Shown piece by piece: positions 30,961 to 42,796 of a stretch of 64,000 bases of DNA. Numbering within the stretch: position 1 is the stretch's first letter; each line of letters begins with the position of its first letter. Under the pieces are notes generated by a model. The model did no database searches. It saw only the letters and a list, made by a program, of their open reading frames with translations, and was not told where the DNA came from. The position numbers were made by a program, and so were the translations under genes. The stretch comes from Coptis chinensis (Eukaryota > Streptophyta > Magnoliopsida > Ranunculales > Ranunculaceae): positions 13,106,501 through 13,170,500 of the forward strand of contig CM027377.1 of NCBI GenBank assembly GCA_015680905.1, given 5' to 3'.

Positions 30961-32536
30961 TGTTATCTATGTGTGTGTCCCTGAGTGGGTTTGTTCATGA
31001 GTTTTTTATGATTGTTAGGCTTATAGCCTAGTGTTGTTGTAGTGAAGATTTTCCCTCTAATAATCATACTCTTAGAGAGATATGTACCTTTTCGAAGTCT
31101 AATCAACAGTAGGGTCTGTCTTAACCCTATAATCTTAATATATATATATATATATATATATATAATAAAGCAGCTTGGTTTTTTTATGCTGTTATATTGA
31201 GTGGTCGAGGAGAAAGCATTTTTGGGACGATCCTACGGTGATAAATCAGTCCTACTTACTCTAAACTAAAGAGTCCTACTTTCTTTAAAGATAAAGAAGA
31301 AGCCATTATAAAGGATAAAAACAATTTTATCTTTTATCTTTTAGTACATCTTATCCCTCCTTTTATTTATCACAACAAATCTTATAAAAGATAAAAACAA
31401 TTTGAACACTAATCTTATTTAATTAAAGTATACATACGTATCATTATAAAAGCCCTCCAAAACTCCACTCAAAACAAACAAATAATTTGGTTTGGAATAC
31501 AACTAAATTTCATTCTAGACACTTAATTGGTTTTCTATAATCCAATATAGCTACCTTATGGATTACTGAAATCAATTTATTTTAAGAGTCCTACTTACTC
31601 TATTGAGCGGTTGGAGAGAAAGTAATTTTGGGATGATCCTACGGTCATAAATCAATTTATTTTAAGAGTCCTATTTACTCTAAACTAAACTAAAGAGGAA
31701 TAAGCTATTATAAAGGATAAAAACAATTTTATCTTTTATCTTTTAGTCGATATTAATCCTCATAGATATATATATTAAATTATATCTGATATCTATATAA
31801 ATCTAATCTAAGTTGATTCCAATTAGAAAACTACTACTCAAAGATACTGATTGATCCAACACTATATAAATCTAATCCAGACTGACTGACTATTGCAACA
31901 CGGAATGGTAGTATATGTCTCTGGCTATTGCAACACGGAATGGTAGTACATGTATTAGCAGTTACATAGTCAAGCATTCAACTTTGTACTAGCATATCAG
32001 CATATACATGTTTTAATTTGTGTTTTATGACAGAGAAGATTTGATATGATCTGTAGTGGAAGGGACAAGATTGAAACCCCGCATCGTACTTTTTCAACAA
32101 CAACATGTAATTTTTGTCTCCAAGCAAGTAAACCATAATTTTTAATGTATGAATTATTCAACCGGATATTCCCCGTAATTTAGGCCGGGGACTACATGAT
32201 TTGAAAGCTGGTGTATCCTTGAGTTTACAAACTGGAAAAGAAACATACCTGACTTTTTCATTACAGATGTATGTCCTCTCTCTCTAGCTTAAAATTTTGA
32301 TATGCTCTGTATACACTATCCATTCTCACACCTATAAGCTGCAAGTAGTATTAACTTATCGAATCGCTCATACTGTAATAAACTTTGAACGTCAACTGAG
32401 GAGGTTCATTTGTCCCAGCGTAAAATCTTAATTTGTGTGCCTAAAGGCTAATGGGCGTCTTGCTTTTTGCTGACCATTTTAAATTATACACAAATCACTC
32501 ATCTCATATGCTCTCATTTGAAATTTTCAGGTTGGA

Positions 32537-32992
32537 ATGAAACCTGAAGAAAGTGTTCAATTGCCGCCAGAGATTCAAAATTGTAGCAATCTTCATGACT
32601 TGCTAAATAATGTATATCCCGATCTAAGTGAGCAATATGAAGCTGACCCAAATTATTTGACCGAGCGGACTATCCTTTCAGCACGCAACGATGACGTTAG
32701 CACTATAAATGATACTGCACTAGATATGTTTCCTGGGGAAGAAATTGTTTGCTTAAGTGCTGACAAGTTAGGCGCTGCCAGTGTTGTTGATATTGGTAAC
32801 ACAAATAGCTATCCGATAGAGTACTTGAACTCACTCGATCCTTCTGGGTTGCCTCCATTCAAGCTTACTCTCAAGAAGGGATGCCCAGTAATGTTGCTGA
32901 GAAATATAGCGCCAACAGATGGACTTTGTAACGACACGTGCTTGATGATTGTGTGCACAAAGCCACACGTTGTTAGCTTTGGATATTTTTAG
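32537..32992 (+). pseudogene. Helitron PIF1-like helicase, C-terminal piece
   Basis: The sequence reads YLTERTILSARNDDVSTIND, ALDMFPGEEIVCLSAD, YPIEYLNSLDPSGLPPFKLT and LKKGCPVMLLRNIAPTDGLC. These blocks belong to the late part of the PIF1/RRM3-type helicase of the Helitron RepHel protein. The nuclease domain and helicase motifs I-III are missing. The frame is open for 151 codons but the ATG is internal to the domain. Confidence 0.9.
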
Positions 32993-33222
32993 ATAAAAAA
33001 AAATACAATATTTAATAGGATAATGACTTCTTAAATTTTCTAATAAATGAATGAATTTGATGCATATATTTATATAACAAAGATCATCCTAATCCAAAAC
33101 AATCTAAGTAGCATACACCCTCCATAAGCACTCAATATTAATTTTGTAAATAATAGTTATTAGATTTTTGTGTTTCTTTTACACCTTTTAATTTAATTAA
33201 TAAAAAAATGAATAACGTTATG

Positions 33223-33255
33223 ACTCGAGTGGCGTAGCCACGAGTTAATTTCTAG
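33223..33255 (+). other. Helitron 3' hairpin and CTAG terminus
   Basis: A 9-10 bp stem with a 3-base loop followed 8 bases later by CTAG. This is the canonical 3' end, and it abuts a (TA)n tract. Confidence 0.72.
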
Positions 33256-33256
<1 letters not shown>

Positions 33257-33288
<32 letters not shown>

Positions 33289-33346
33289 TTGGCTATACTG
33301 CCACTCTTATCTCACACTTCTTCTCAAACCGTCCGGTTTGGCTATA

Positions 33347-33403
<57 letters not shown>
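33257..33403. repeat. (TA)n tracts with a stray copy of the element-D terminus
   Basis: Two TA runs (33257-33283 and about 33349-33403) enclose a 65-bp copy of the first bases of element D (GGTTTGGCTATACTGCCACT). This looks like a solo end or a slippage/duplication product at the insertion site. Confidence 0.9.
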
Positions 33404-33407
<4 letters not shown>

Positions 33408-33560
33408 TTGGCTATACTGCCACTCTTATCTCACACTTCTTCTCAGCCATCCGATCCTACCTCAAGATCTGATGATCTAATTTACTAAAAAAAATCAATA
33501 TTTCAAAATTTCGTGTTATTTCAAAATCCAAAAAACCAAAATCACCAAAAACGCAAAATT

Positions 33561-33563
<3 letters not shown>

Positions 33564-33652
<89 letters not shown>
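33564..33652. repeat. (CT)n microsatellite, about 44 units
   Basis: Uninterrupted CT run in the left repeat of element D. The right repeat has only a short GA run (37530-37544) at the matching place, so the tract expanded after insertion. Confidence 0.98.
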
Positions 33653-33655
<3 letters not shown>

Positions 33656-34454
33656 CTTCTTCTTCTCCAAACCGGATTTAAGGTAGCAACCACTTTTAAT
33701 TCGTTTGATTTTCGTTTAATTAGTTTGGTTTTTGTTTAATGTCGTATTCTTCAATAATATTTGATAAATCTTCATCAATTCGTTTGGGTTTAAAGACAAG
33801 ATTGAAGTTTGAATGGTGTTTAATAATCATCGTATAAATCATGTTGTATACAAGTAGGCCATCATGTTGTATACATTTATTCTTGTCTGTAACAACACAT
33901 AACTACACAATATTATAACTAAAAGACTCCACATTGCTGCAGGTCCTTGAAATAGAGTCCCTCTTTCTGAATCCTGATTTTAGCAGAAACAATCTTGCTT
34001 GCCTCTTAAGATCTGTTCAAACACATGAGAAGCATATGTTATTTGATTAGAAAAAATTTGATTCTCTACACTCGCTACTATCCTTAATCTGATACAATAC
34101 AAGTTGCATATGTTATTTGATTCTCTACAATCACTTCCTCCTTCATCTGATAAACAGAAATTTGATTCATCTGTATCAACTTTCTTTCTTATCTGAGCAT
34201 TTAAATGTACTTGATGAAGCTGATATTACTTTTGATCTGTGGAAACATGAGTAGAATTGAACATATTTTGTAATATACGAGCTACGGTTCTTAGGTTTGT
34301 TGAAGTTGCTTGTATTTACAAATAGTCATCTTATACTGCCTTAATAGTTTTTAGTAATCCCACTCTTCTGGATTTCAATTATTTGCGTGATGCTTATTGT
34401 TATCTCTGTTCATATGATTGATATCCTCATTTAAAGACGGCGACAATCCAAGTT

Positions 34455-34920
34455 TTGAACTAGCATATTCGGTGAACTTTGTCAGAGTTCGGTGAAGTAG
34501 CATATTCGGTGAACTCTGTCAGAGTTTTGAACTCTGTTAGAGTTTTGAACTAGCATATTCGGTGAACTCTGTCAGAGTTTTGAATTCTGTCAGAGTTCGG
34601 TGAACTCTGTCAGAGTTTGGTGAAGTAGCATATTCAGTGACCTTTGTCAGAGTTCGGTGAACTCTGTCAGAATTTTGAACTAGCATATTCGGTGAACTCT
34701 GTCAGAGTTTTGAATTCTATCAGAGTTCGGTGAAGTAGCATATTCGGTGAACTCTGTCGAGTTCGAGAAGTTATTCGGTGAACTCTGTAGTTTTGAACTA
34801 GCATATTCGTGAACTCGCCGAGTTTTAAACTAGAATATTCGGTGAACTCTGTCAGAGTTTTGAACTAGCATATTCGGTGAACTCTGTCAGAGTTTTGAAC
34901 TAGAATATTCGGTGAACTAT
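34455..34920 (+). repeat. palindrome array of element D, left
   Basis: About ten copies of GGTGAACTCTGTCAGAGTT joined by TTGAACTAGCATATTC. The core AACTCTG-T-CAGAGTT is a 15-bp palindrome. Units vary in length by small indels. Confidence 0.92.
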
Positions 34921-35098
34921 TGTATATGTCGAGTCGAGTACTTTCAACATGACATAATTAACATCACATGACGTTGAGTCCTTTTTAAATGAGTAAAAGA
35001 AAAACTAGATATTCAGTTCAGACATATTGAGAACGTAAAAGAGATGTATTTTTGGATAATGTTGGGAAATTTAAATGTTCTGTTTTATATATTGTTAG

Positions 35099-35200
35099 GG
35101 CATAGCGTCTGCTGCAACGTTCATGGGTTCGAGCCATATTTCTACATTAGTTGTCCTCAAGGAATGGGCCCTGATGATGTCTCTCGTTTCCATCACATTG
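35099..35200 (+). pseudogene. POLD1: DNA polymerase delta catalytic subunit exon, captured
   Basis: After an acceptor-like TTGTTAG, the sequence reads GHSVCCNVHGFEPYFYISCP and QGMGPDDVSRFHH. This is a very conserved N-terminal block of eukaryotic POLD1, the replicative and repair polymerase delta subunit. Only about 30 codons are present, and the next sequence is unrelated. It is surrounded by the inverted repeats of element D, so it is a transduplicated scrap. Confidence 0.82.
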
Positions 35201-35269
35201 CTCAAGCTGGAGGCATTCGCTGCAGAGTGTTGGCATTCGCTGCAGAGTGTTGGCATTGAAGCTTTCTTA

Positions 35270-35535
35270 GACTGAAGAGGATGTCTGCTGAAGAGTGTTG
35301 TCAAGGTTGCCCCAAATCCAGTGGACTTGGTGTTAAGTTTTCTTTCCATTAACCTCATTTTTTTTTCCAATTTTTATTGTGTTATTGTTGTTGGTATTAA
35401 AGAAAGTGTATTTTGTGTGTTGCAGATCCAACTCGAGTTTTATAATCCTCAAAGCTCTGAATCAGCGTCATTAGTGTCTTGTGTGGATAGTCTATGTAAT
35501 TCGGCTGTTCAAACTGCTGAAGCTGGATGCAGTTA
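35270..35535 (+). pseudogene. A1-type aspartic protease, two exons, captured
   Basis: A first piece (about 35280-35330) gives CCQGCPKSSGLGV and a donor-like GTTAAG. A second begins after GTGTTGCAG at about 35426 and gives IQLEFYNPQSSESASLVSC, then VDSLCNSAVQTAEAGCS and a stop. The CxGCP...SGLG block, the Y/F-(D/N)-P-x-S-S motif and the following cysteines are those of plant atypical aspartic proteases just after the first catalytic Asp. The catalytic DTGS itself is absent. Confidence 0.68.
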
Positions 35536-36494
35536 AGGGAGCTGAATTGCTAGTTCTGACAAATATATTTCTTTGTTCCACGTAGCTAGGTTATAAATTT
35601 TTTTTTGGAGATAATGAAAAGTTGAAGACAAATATGTATAACCAAGAAAATGGTTAAACCAGTAACGCAAAATGGGATTTTCAGTTTCAATTGGAACACA
35701 ACTCTATGTCTGTATGATGTATCAAATTACTTTTAAATGAATTGTGCTAATTGTTCTTTGTTCAACATGACAAAATGGTGACAAAATTTAAAAATCTTCC
35801 AGCAATGTGTATTTAAAAAGGTAAATGTATGCCCTTGACTACAAAGTGACAACGAGACATATTGTCACCGCAGTCAAGTCGAGACTCAACAAAGTTTACA
35901 CAAAGTCTTGAAATGGCTACCCGCTTTCGGTTAGTTAAGAAACCGTAGAGTTAGAACTACTATTTTTCACCACATCAGCTTAAAAAACAAAAGGATGTTG
36001 CTGCTTAATGTCAATGAAGCACTAGAAAAGCACTGATGAAGACCCAAGCAGGTGGGATTTCATTATTTTTTTTTTGCAGGTACCTCGTCAAAGCATATTT
36101 TACCTAACTGCAGCAGAACCAAAATTTTAAAGTATGAACCCGCCAAGAAATAACTTGAAAAAAAGAACTTTAAAACAACATCCTAACCACAAAATTGATC
36201 AAAATCTCATACACTACCAGCTCATTGTTGTTTAAGTCTACAGGAGAAACATGTCATTGAGTTTCGTTACATAATTATTGTCACAAAAAAAGGCAAAAAG
36301 GAAAAGCCTCTATAACATTCGAGAAGAGCAGATATTATACCATCTATTTTAGTGTACAAAAGCTCTTGCAGCACTGAGGTGACATCAACATAGAAACAAA
36401 TAACTCAGTCTCAAACTACAATCTTCAAAGCTGCAATCTGTCAGAATTGCAATCTTCAAAACTAAAATCTTCAAAGTCGCCAAAATCACCGAAT

Positions 36495-36612
36495 CGCTAG
36501 CTGCAGCCTTGTGAATGTGCGGCAGAAAAAACATAATAAGCGACCTTTGCCTTGACAGTATCGGCAGTCCACTCTCCCGCTACCTCCACAGATCACACAA
36601 TGTGGACATATA
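36495..36612 (-). pseudogene. DnaJ-type cysteine-rich zinc-finger fragment, captured
   Basis: The minus strand reads CPHCVICGGSGRVDCRYCQG and KGRLLCFFC, repeats of the CxxCxGxG zinc-binding motif seen in DnaJ and in plastid DnaJ-like cysteine-rich proteins. The exact parent is not clear. The fragment is about 35 codons and runs into unrelated sequence. Confidence 0.6.
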
Positions 36613-36644
36613 CTGAATAAAATAATGGATGCAAGCCACAATGA

Positions 36645-37032
36645 GTATTCTAGTTCAAAACTCTGACAGAGTTCACTGAATATGCTAGTTCAAAACTTTG
36701 ACGGAGTTCACCGAATATGCTAGTTCAAAACTCTGACAGAGTTCACCGAATATTCTAGTTCAAAACTCAGACAGAGTTCACCGAATATGCTAATTCAAAA
36801 CTCTGACAGAGTTCACCAAAAATGCTAGTTAAAACTCTGACAGAGTTCACTGAATATGCTAGTTCAAAACTCTGACAGAGTTCACCGAATATGCTAGTTC
36901 ACCGAACTCTGACAGAGTTCACCGAATATGCTACTTCACCGAACTCTGACAAAGTTCACCGAATATGCTAGCATCGAACTCTGACAAAGTTCAAAACTCT
37001 GACAGAGTTCACCGAATATGCTAGTTCAAAAC
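36645..37032 (-). repeat. palindrome array of element D, right (inverted)
   Basis: Same unit as the left array in the opposite orientation (AACTCTGACAGAGTTCACCG, AATATGCTAGTTCAA), about nine copies. Confidence 0.92.
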
Positions 37033-38470
37033 TTGGATTGTCGTCGTCTTTAAACGAGGATATCAATCATATGAACAGAGATAACAATAAGCATCACGCA
37101 AATAATTGAAATCCAGAAGAGTGGGATTACTAAAAACTATTAAGGCAGTATAAGATGACTATTTGTAAATACAAGCAACTTCAACAAACCTAAGAACCGT
37201 ATATTACAAAAAATGTTCAATTCTACTCATGTTTCCACAGATCAAAAGTAATATCAGCTTCATCAAGTACTACCTTAATGTATAACAAAATTTAGACTAC
37301 CAAAGCATGAAACAAAACCCAAACGAAATGATGGCCTACTTGTATACAACATGATTTATACGATAATTATTAAACACCATTCAAACTTCAATCTTGTCTT
37401 TAAACCCAAATGAATTGATGAAGATTTATCAAATATTATTGAAGAATACGACATTAAACAAAATCCACACTAATTAAACGAAAATCAAACCTTAATCCAG
37501 AAGCTTGGTTGGGAGTGGAGAAGAAGAAGCCGAGAGAGAGAGAGACAATTCTCCAATTTTGCGTTTTTATAAAATTTCGTATTTTTTGGATTTTGAAATA
37601 ACACGAAATTTTGAAATATCGGATTTTTTGGGTGAATTAGATCATCAGATCTTGAGGTGGGATCGGACGACTGAGAAGAAGTGTGAGATAAGAGTGACAG
37701 TATTAGAGTGGCAGTATAGCCAAACCGTGTGTGTATATATATATATATAGATATGGATACAACCACATGCACTGTAGCCACAGGTTGTGCACAGCGAATC
37801 CCGACCTTTCATCTAAAGCAATCCAACGGATGTGACCAAATCCCAACCGAAGCAATCACGAGTTCTAATTCACTAAATATGGGAGGGTAGTTTAGGAAAT
37901 AAAATTTGTCCGAACCCAAAAATAGAATTTGCGCTCCAAATATAATTGCGATTGCTCTCTCCTCTCTTTATCTCTTCTGAGAAATCAAAAACTTTTTGTG
38001 TGCAATCTATAAAGATAAATGCTTAACTTTTCTGTAATTTGTTTAACTTTTCTGCAATCTATTAATGGAACTAATATTGAGAGTAGAGATTTTAGCATTT
38101 CTTCTTTTGAGTGAAATTTGGAAATTTGAGGAGTTGGGGACGAAGTTAAGGGATTTTGGTTTTGAGGGGAGAGCTTGATGAAATTGAAAGTGGTCGTTTG
38201 GTTGGAGTGGAAGTGAAGAGGTTTTAGCAGTGACCGCCATTTCCTCTTCATTTGAATATTATACTTTTTTGGTATGGGCTGGGATTGTGCGTGCATGAAA
38301 TTATTTTGGTTTTCTTCCTAGCTACACAATATTTTCTTCTGGCGTGATCCAACAGTATTATATGGTTGAAGTGTTGTAGCTCTAATTTTATATGGTCCTG
38401 CTTATTCATATTTTCAGAATTGAAGAAAGGTGCACCACTTTTGAAGTATAGACGACTCTCTCTCCAAAAT

Positions 38471-41172
38471 ATGGACGACTCCATATTGATTGATGAAGTT
38501 GGAGAGCAGGAAGAATATAGTTCAAGTGAGCAACTAATGTTTCAATTTTATTTTCGATTTCTACCAACAAATTCAATACTGTATTATTGTACTGTGTTAC
38601 TTTTTTTTTTTTTGTAATTGACGTGGACACATTTATTTGCAGTACCCGAGCCTTATACGACATGTTCTTCCTCTGTTCAACCTCCGGAGTTTGAAGTGGA
38701 AGTGGAAATTGTGAAGCCACCGTGTTTGGGAATGTGTTTTGAAACTCTTGAGGCTGCAAAACAATTCTATATAGATTACGGAAAATTGTTTGGATTTAGT
38801 CCCGTAATTCGAAGCTCGGAAAAATCATATTTTCGTTCGGATGAAGTTAGTAGTGTTCAAATGACTTGCTCGCGTTTTGGGATTTATAGAGATCGAGGAA
38901 GCAAAAATATGAATGTGGATGGAACCGAAAAGAAGTGAGAAAAAAAGAAACACAAATACAGTTAAATGTGAGTGTCTTGCTTCAATGAGGGTGACAAAGC
39001 AAAAAAATAGTGGAATCCGGAAAGTGGTGAAATTGACTTGCGAAAGCACAATCACAATCTGGTTAGTCCAAAAAAAAGGATCGATGTATGCCCGTTAATA
39101 GAAATATGCCCGCTGCAGCTAAGATGTTGATTGACTCATTTAATTGATGGTGGTGTACCCGCGAATAAAGTTGTTGATATACTTGACGGAGTACAAACCG
39201 GTTTTGATGATAGGGATTGTTGGAACCATTTGGGCCCTTCGAAGAATACAAGAAACCGTGAGAGGTGATGCTACCGCTGGTGCTTCATTTTTTCAAGAAG
39301 AAAAGTATAGAGGATCCTAATTTCTTTTATGCAATACGATAGATCATGAAGCAAGGGCCATTAATTTTTTCGGGTAGATGGTCGGTCGATATACACGTGA
39401 TCGATATTTTGGTGGCGTGGTTTTCTTTGACACCACATATCGTAGAAGAATGTATATGAAATGCCATTAAGCCCCATTTACTGGAGTTAACCACCATATG
39501 CAATCAATCCAATTTGGTTGTGCACTGCTTTTGGATGAAACAGAAGATTCTTTTCAGTGGGTTTTTGAGACTTGGCTTGGAGCTATGGGCGGACGTGCCC
39601 TATCTGCAATTATCACAGATCAAGATAGAGCTATGACTCTAGCTATTGGTACGGTATTCCCTAATACTCGACACAGATTCTGCCTATGGCACATTATGAA
39701 GAAGTTTCTTGAAAAGCTTCCGAATTATTATTACAGGAGGTCAAAATTCAAAAAAGAATTCAAACAATGTATTCAGAAAATATTTATTCCTGATGTGTTT
39801 GAAAGGAGGTGGGCAGAATTGATGTCTAGTTTTAAGTTGGAGGAGAATGAATGGCTTCAAGAGATGTACAAGATTCGACACAAATGGGCTCCAGTTTATC
39901 ACTTGGATACTTTTTATGCCGGCACTTTGACTACCGGGCGTTCTGAAAGCATGAATTCTTTTTACAAGAATTTTTTCACAACTACGACAACTCTTAGAGA
40001 GTTTGTAGTGAAGAATGATAAGTGTTTGAAGAAGATTGTTGAAAGAGAAAAAAAAGAGGATTATATTACTAAACACTCGAATCGGATTGTATGCAGTAAT
40101 TCCTTTCTCTTGAAGAGTGCAGCAAGTGTGTATACAAGGAATGAATATGATAGGTTCAAGCAAGAATTCGAGGCAGCTGAAACCGAGTATGTCCTGCATG
40201 ATGATGAAAAAGGCACTAACGGCAACAGAACCTACACTTATAAGTCGCAAGTTACAGGTGACTTCCCTTCATTACTACATCTCATCTACTTTTACAATGA
40301 AACTCAACCTTCATTACTACAATGTAACTTTCCTTCATTATAGGTGACGAGGGTGAATGGAAGGTGAAGTTTAACCCAGCAACAAAAGAAGGTAATTGTG
40401 AATGCAAAACTTTTGAGTTTCTGGGGATACCTTGTGGACACCTCATAAAGGTATTTCAGAGTCGTGATATTGAGATTCCCGAGCACTTTATTCTTAAGAG
40501 GTGGATGAAAGGGGCAAATAAGTATAGAGATGAGTATGACCGTGGACTAGTAAATGGCCATGAGAACTCTGAGATGCTGAGAACTACTCAACTTCAAATG
40601 GTTGCTAATCAGTTGGTTTATGAAGCTGTGGAAACTGATGAGACTTACCAATTAATGCTGCAAAGACTACAAGAACTATCAGTGGAGCTCAAGAAAAAGA
40701 AGGAAGTTGACCCTGGTGTTTCTGTTGTTAATTCATGCACCGTTGGTGATAGTTCAGCACCACCACTTGACGACCCATCCCAAGTTTTACTTCAGAATCC
40801 TAACATCTCTCAAACAAAAGGAAGAAAAAAGCCGTGAATATTTATAAGAAAACCAAGGCCAGTGGTAGAATAAAAGGTGGTCTTGAACAAGCATGCGCAA
40901 AAGCCAAAACAAAGACAGAGAGGAGATGTACATGTTGTAACAAAGTTGGTGTTAACCATGACAGACGAAATTGTCCTGAAAATCCAAACAGAAAGAAGTT
41001 CCCAAGTAAGTATAATATTGCCTCCTTAAGCTTAATTCGTAGTATCCTATCTTATCGCAATTGCCTTTAAAACTTGTCGTTTTCCATTCTTTTTGCTTTA
41101 CAGTAGTAGACGAGGACGAGGAGGACGAGGACGAGGACGAGAATGACGCAAAGATGATTGAAATTGTTTGAA
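38471..41172 (+). pseudogene. element E transposase, FAR1-like, broken
   Basis: Exon 38471-38525 (ATG, donor A/GTGAGC) splices in phase to 38643 (acceptor TTTGCAG), giving a FAR1-type DNA-binding domain (FETLEAAKQFYIDYGKLFGF). A stop and frameshift follow at 38936, and small indels damage the start of the catalytic domain near 39450. From 39498 the core is open: DSFQWVFETWLGAMGGRAL, AIITDQDRAMTLAI, RHRFCLWHIMKKFLEKLP and TTGRSESMNSFYKNF. After a short intron come a SWIM finger (CECKTFEFLGIPCGHLIKVF) and a CCHC knuckle (CTCCNKVGVNHDRRNC). The domain set is complete but the frame is not. Confidence 0.9.
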
Positions 41173-41807
41173 GCTTGTATGTTTTTGTATTATAGTGTTG
41201 AGTGTTTGAGCTTGTGTTTGTAGTTCACTTGTTTTTTATGGCAATGAAATCTTGTGTTTGTTATTGGTTTATGTGGAACAGGTTGAAGCTCACAAGGGAG
41301 AATTTAAGCTTGCTAACATGGGGAAAATGACATGTAGTGTGCAGAGAATTTACAATTATTTGCCTATTACTCCTTCCTTGCAGTTGAGTTGTTAAGGGTA
41401 CTGAAGTGGTCATGGTTCACTCTCCATGCAAGTTCTCACTCTATGGCGGGAAACTTGGTGAGGAAGACCGTTGGTTGTCAGAAACACATAGCCTAGTATA
41501 GACCGATTTGAGCATTCTGCAGATATATATGGTTATAACGAACTTGTTTCATCCGGGGAATTGAGTGGTCTATATTTGTTGAATTATGGATCCCTGTTTG
41601 AGATCATTAGACATTTCATAGAATGTTTGCAGTAAATTGAGTGGTCTATATTTGCTAGATCGAAATAGCTTGAAAATAAATTATTTGTATGCTAATATTG
41701 CTTGCAAGTTTTGCTATAATAGATGCCAAATTTCATTTTTTTTTTTTAATGTTTGTTCTAAATTCTAACCATTGTTAAGTCAATATTGATGTGCCGCTTG
41801 GATGACA

Positions 41808-41929
41808 ATTCTTTCACATAACCTCGTCGAGCAAACCAAGATAATGAAATTCTTTCACATAACCCGTCCGAGCAAACCAAGATAATGAAATTCTTTCACA
41901 TAACCCGTCGAGCAAAACCAAGATAATGA
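41808..41929. repeat. three tandem 41-bp repeats
   Basis: The unit starts ATTCTTTCACATAACC and ends AAGATAATGAA. The three copies differ by single-base indels. Confidence 0.95.
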
Positions 41930-42796
41930 GTCATGACCGGTAAGGCGTGTTTCTAACTTCCTTTTAAACTTCTGATTTGTCCTTAGTACACTATATGTCT
42001 TCTATTGTTATTATGTATGTCCTTTGGTTAAAGGTTAAAGATCAATGTGGTACAATTGATTTCCTTGTTAGTTGTAATCAGTTGTTCAATTGATTCAAGC
42101 CCTGTGTGCTAGTAATCTCATGTCAGATCGGCATTTGGAAGGGGTGGCTCTATAGCATTCTGAATTGTCTCATTCCACCTACCTTTGAAGTTTTGCATAT
42201 AATTTGAACAAGAACAAGAAAACTTGAATGTATGGAGATTTACTGTTTCATGTGGAAGTGAGGCAAGAGAGGCTGTGATCGTGAGTCTCACAGTGGCAAA
42301 GTCTCCTTAGCTTGGCAGCTTAAATGTATGGAGATTTACTGGTCCAAGACTCGATATTGAAAGAAACATCATATTGCGTAATATTCACTTACTCATTATT
42401 GGTGAAGGTGTGTAATCTTCATCTCACCCAGCAAGAAACAAAGAATAATTAGTCCAAGCAAAACCTGCCTTTCGTCAACTTTACGTGCACTACTATTAAT
42501 CCTCTATTGTCTTTCCGCACATTTTTCCCACCCATCTCATTTGAGTCATTTCCCATTTTCCTCCTCATCTACATATATTTTCGTTCCAACATTTTTACCA
42601 AAAAAGTCAAGAAAAAAAAGACTTTGAACGCATCTGCCAGCCTCCACAACAAGAAGCAAAAAATAAATCATCAATGTGTCTTGAGTATCTAATAGGGAAT
42701 CCCCTCTGAGGCAAGATAGTTCTATATGTCTTCTCTGGTGAAAAGAAGACATCTTCAATCCATCTATATGCTGGTCTTGTATGTTGTCATATGACA

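Larger units (their letters stand above)
31133..33255 (+). mobile_element. Helitron, about 2.1 kb, non-autonomous
   Basis: The 3' end has the Helitron signature: a hairpin (CTCGAGTGGC, GTA, GCCACGAG at 33223-33244), then TTAATTTCTAG, with T as the next host base. The 5' end is probably TCTTAATATATA at 31133, preceded by A, so insertion was between A and T. A PIF1-type helicase scrap lies inside. Two direct copies of a roughly 150-bp block (near 31200 and 31605) occur in the 5' half. The 5' boundary is less certain than the 3' one. Confidence 0.7.
33404..37727. mobile_element. element D: 4.3-kb Pack-MULE-like, TA-targeting
   Basis: The termini CGGTTTGGCTATACTGCC (left) and GGCAGTATAGCCAAACCG (right) are perfect inverted repeats and continue inward for over 1 kb with indels: AAATCATGTTGTATACAAGT near 33836 pairs with the block at 37336. 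Both outer edges are (TA)n. It has no transposase but holds fragments of POLD1, an aspartic protease and a DnaJ-type cysteine-rich protein. Two inverted arrays of AACTCTGTCAGAGTT palindromes mark the inner ends of the repeats. Confidence 0.88.

Noticed and set aside
33289-33480. Open frame of repeated Ile-Tyr over the TA tract (a similar one lies at 45074-45292)
   Set aside because: Pure microsatellite translation; no gene evidence.
33457-33693. Open frame of repeated Arg-Glu on the minus strand
   Set aside because: Translation of the (CT)n tract.
34455-37032. Regularly spaced short repeats resembling a CRISPR array
   Set aside because: Plant nuclear DNA, spacers are themselves repeated, units are palindromic and lie in inverted transposon ends.
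39741-40250. Long minus-strand frame of 169 codons
   Set aside because: Shadow of the element E transposase core.
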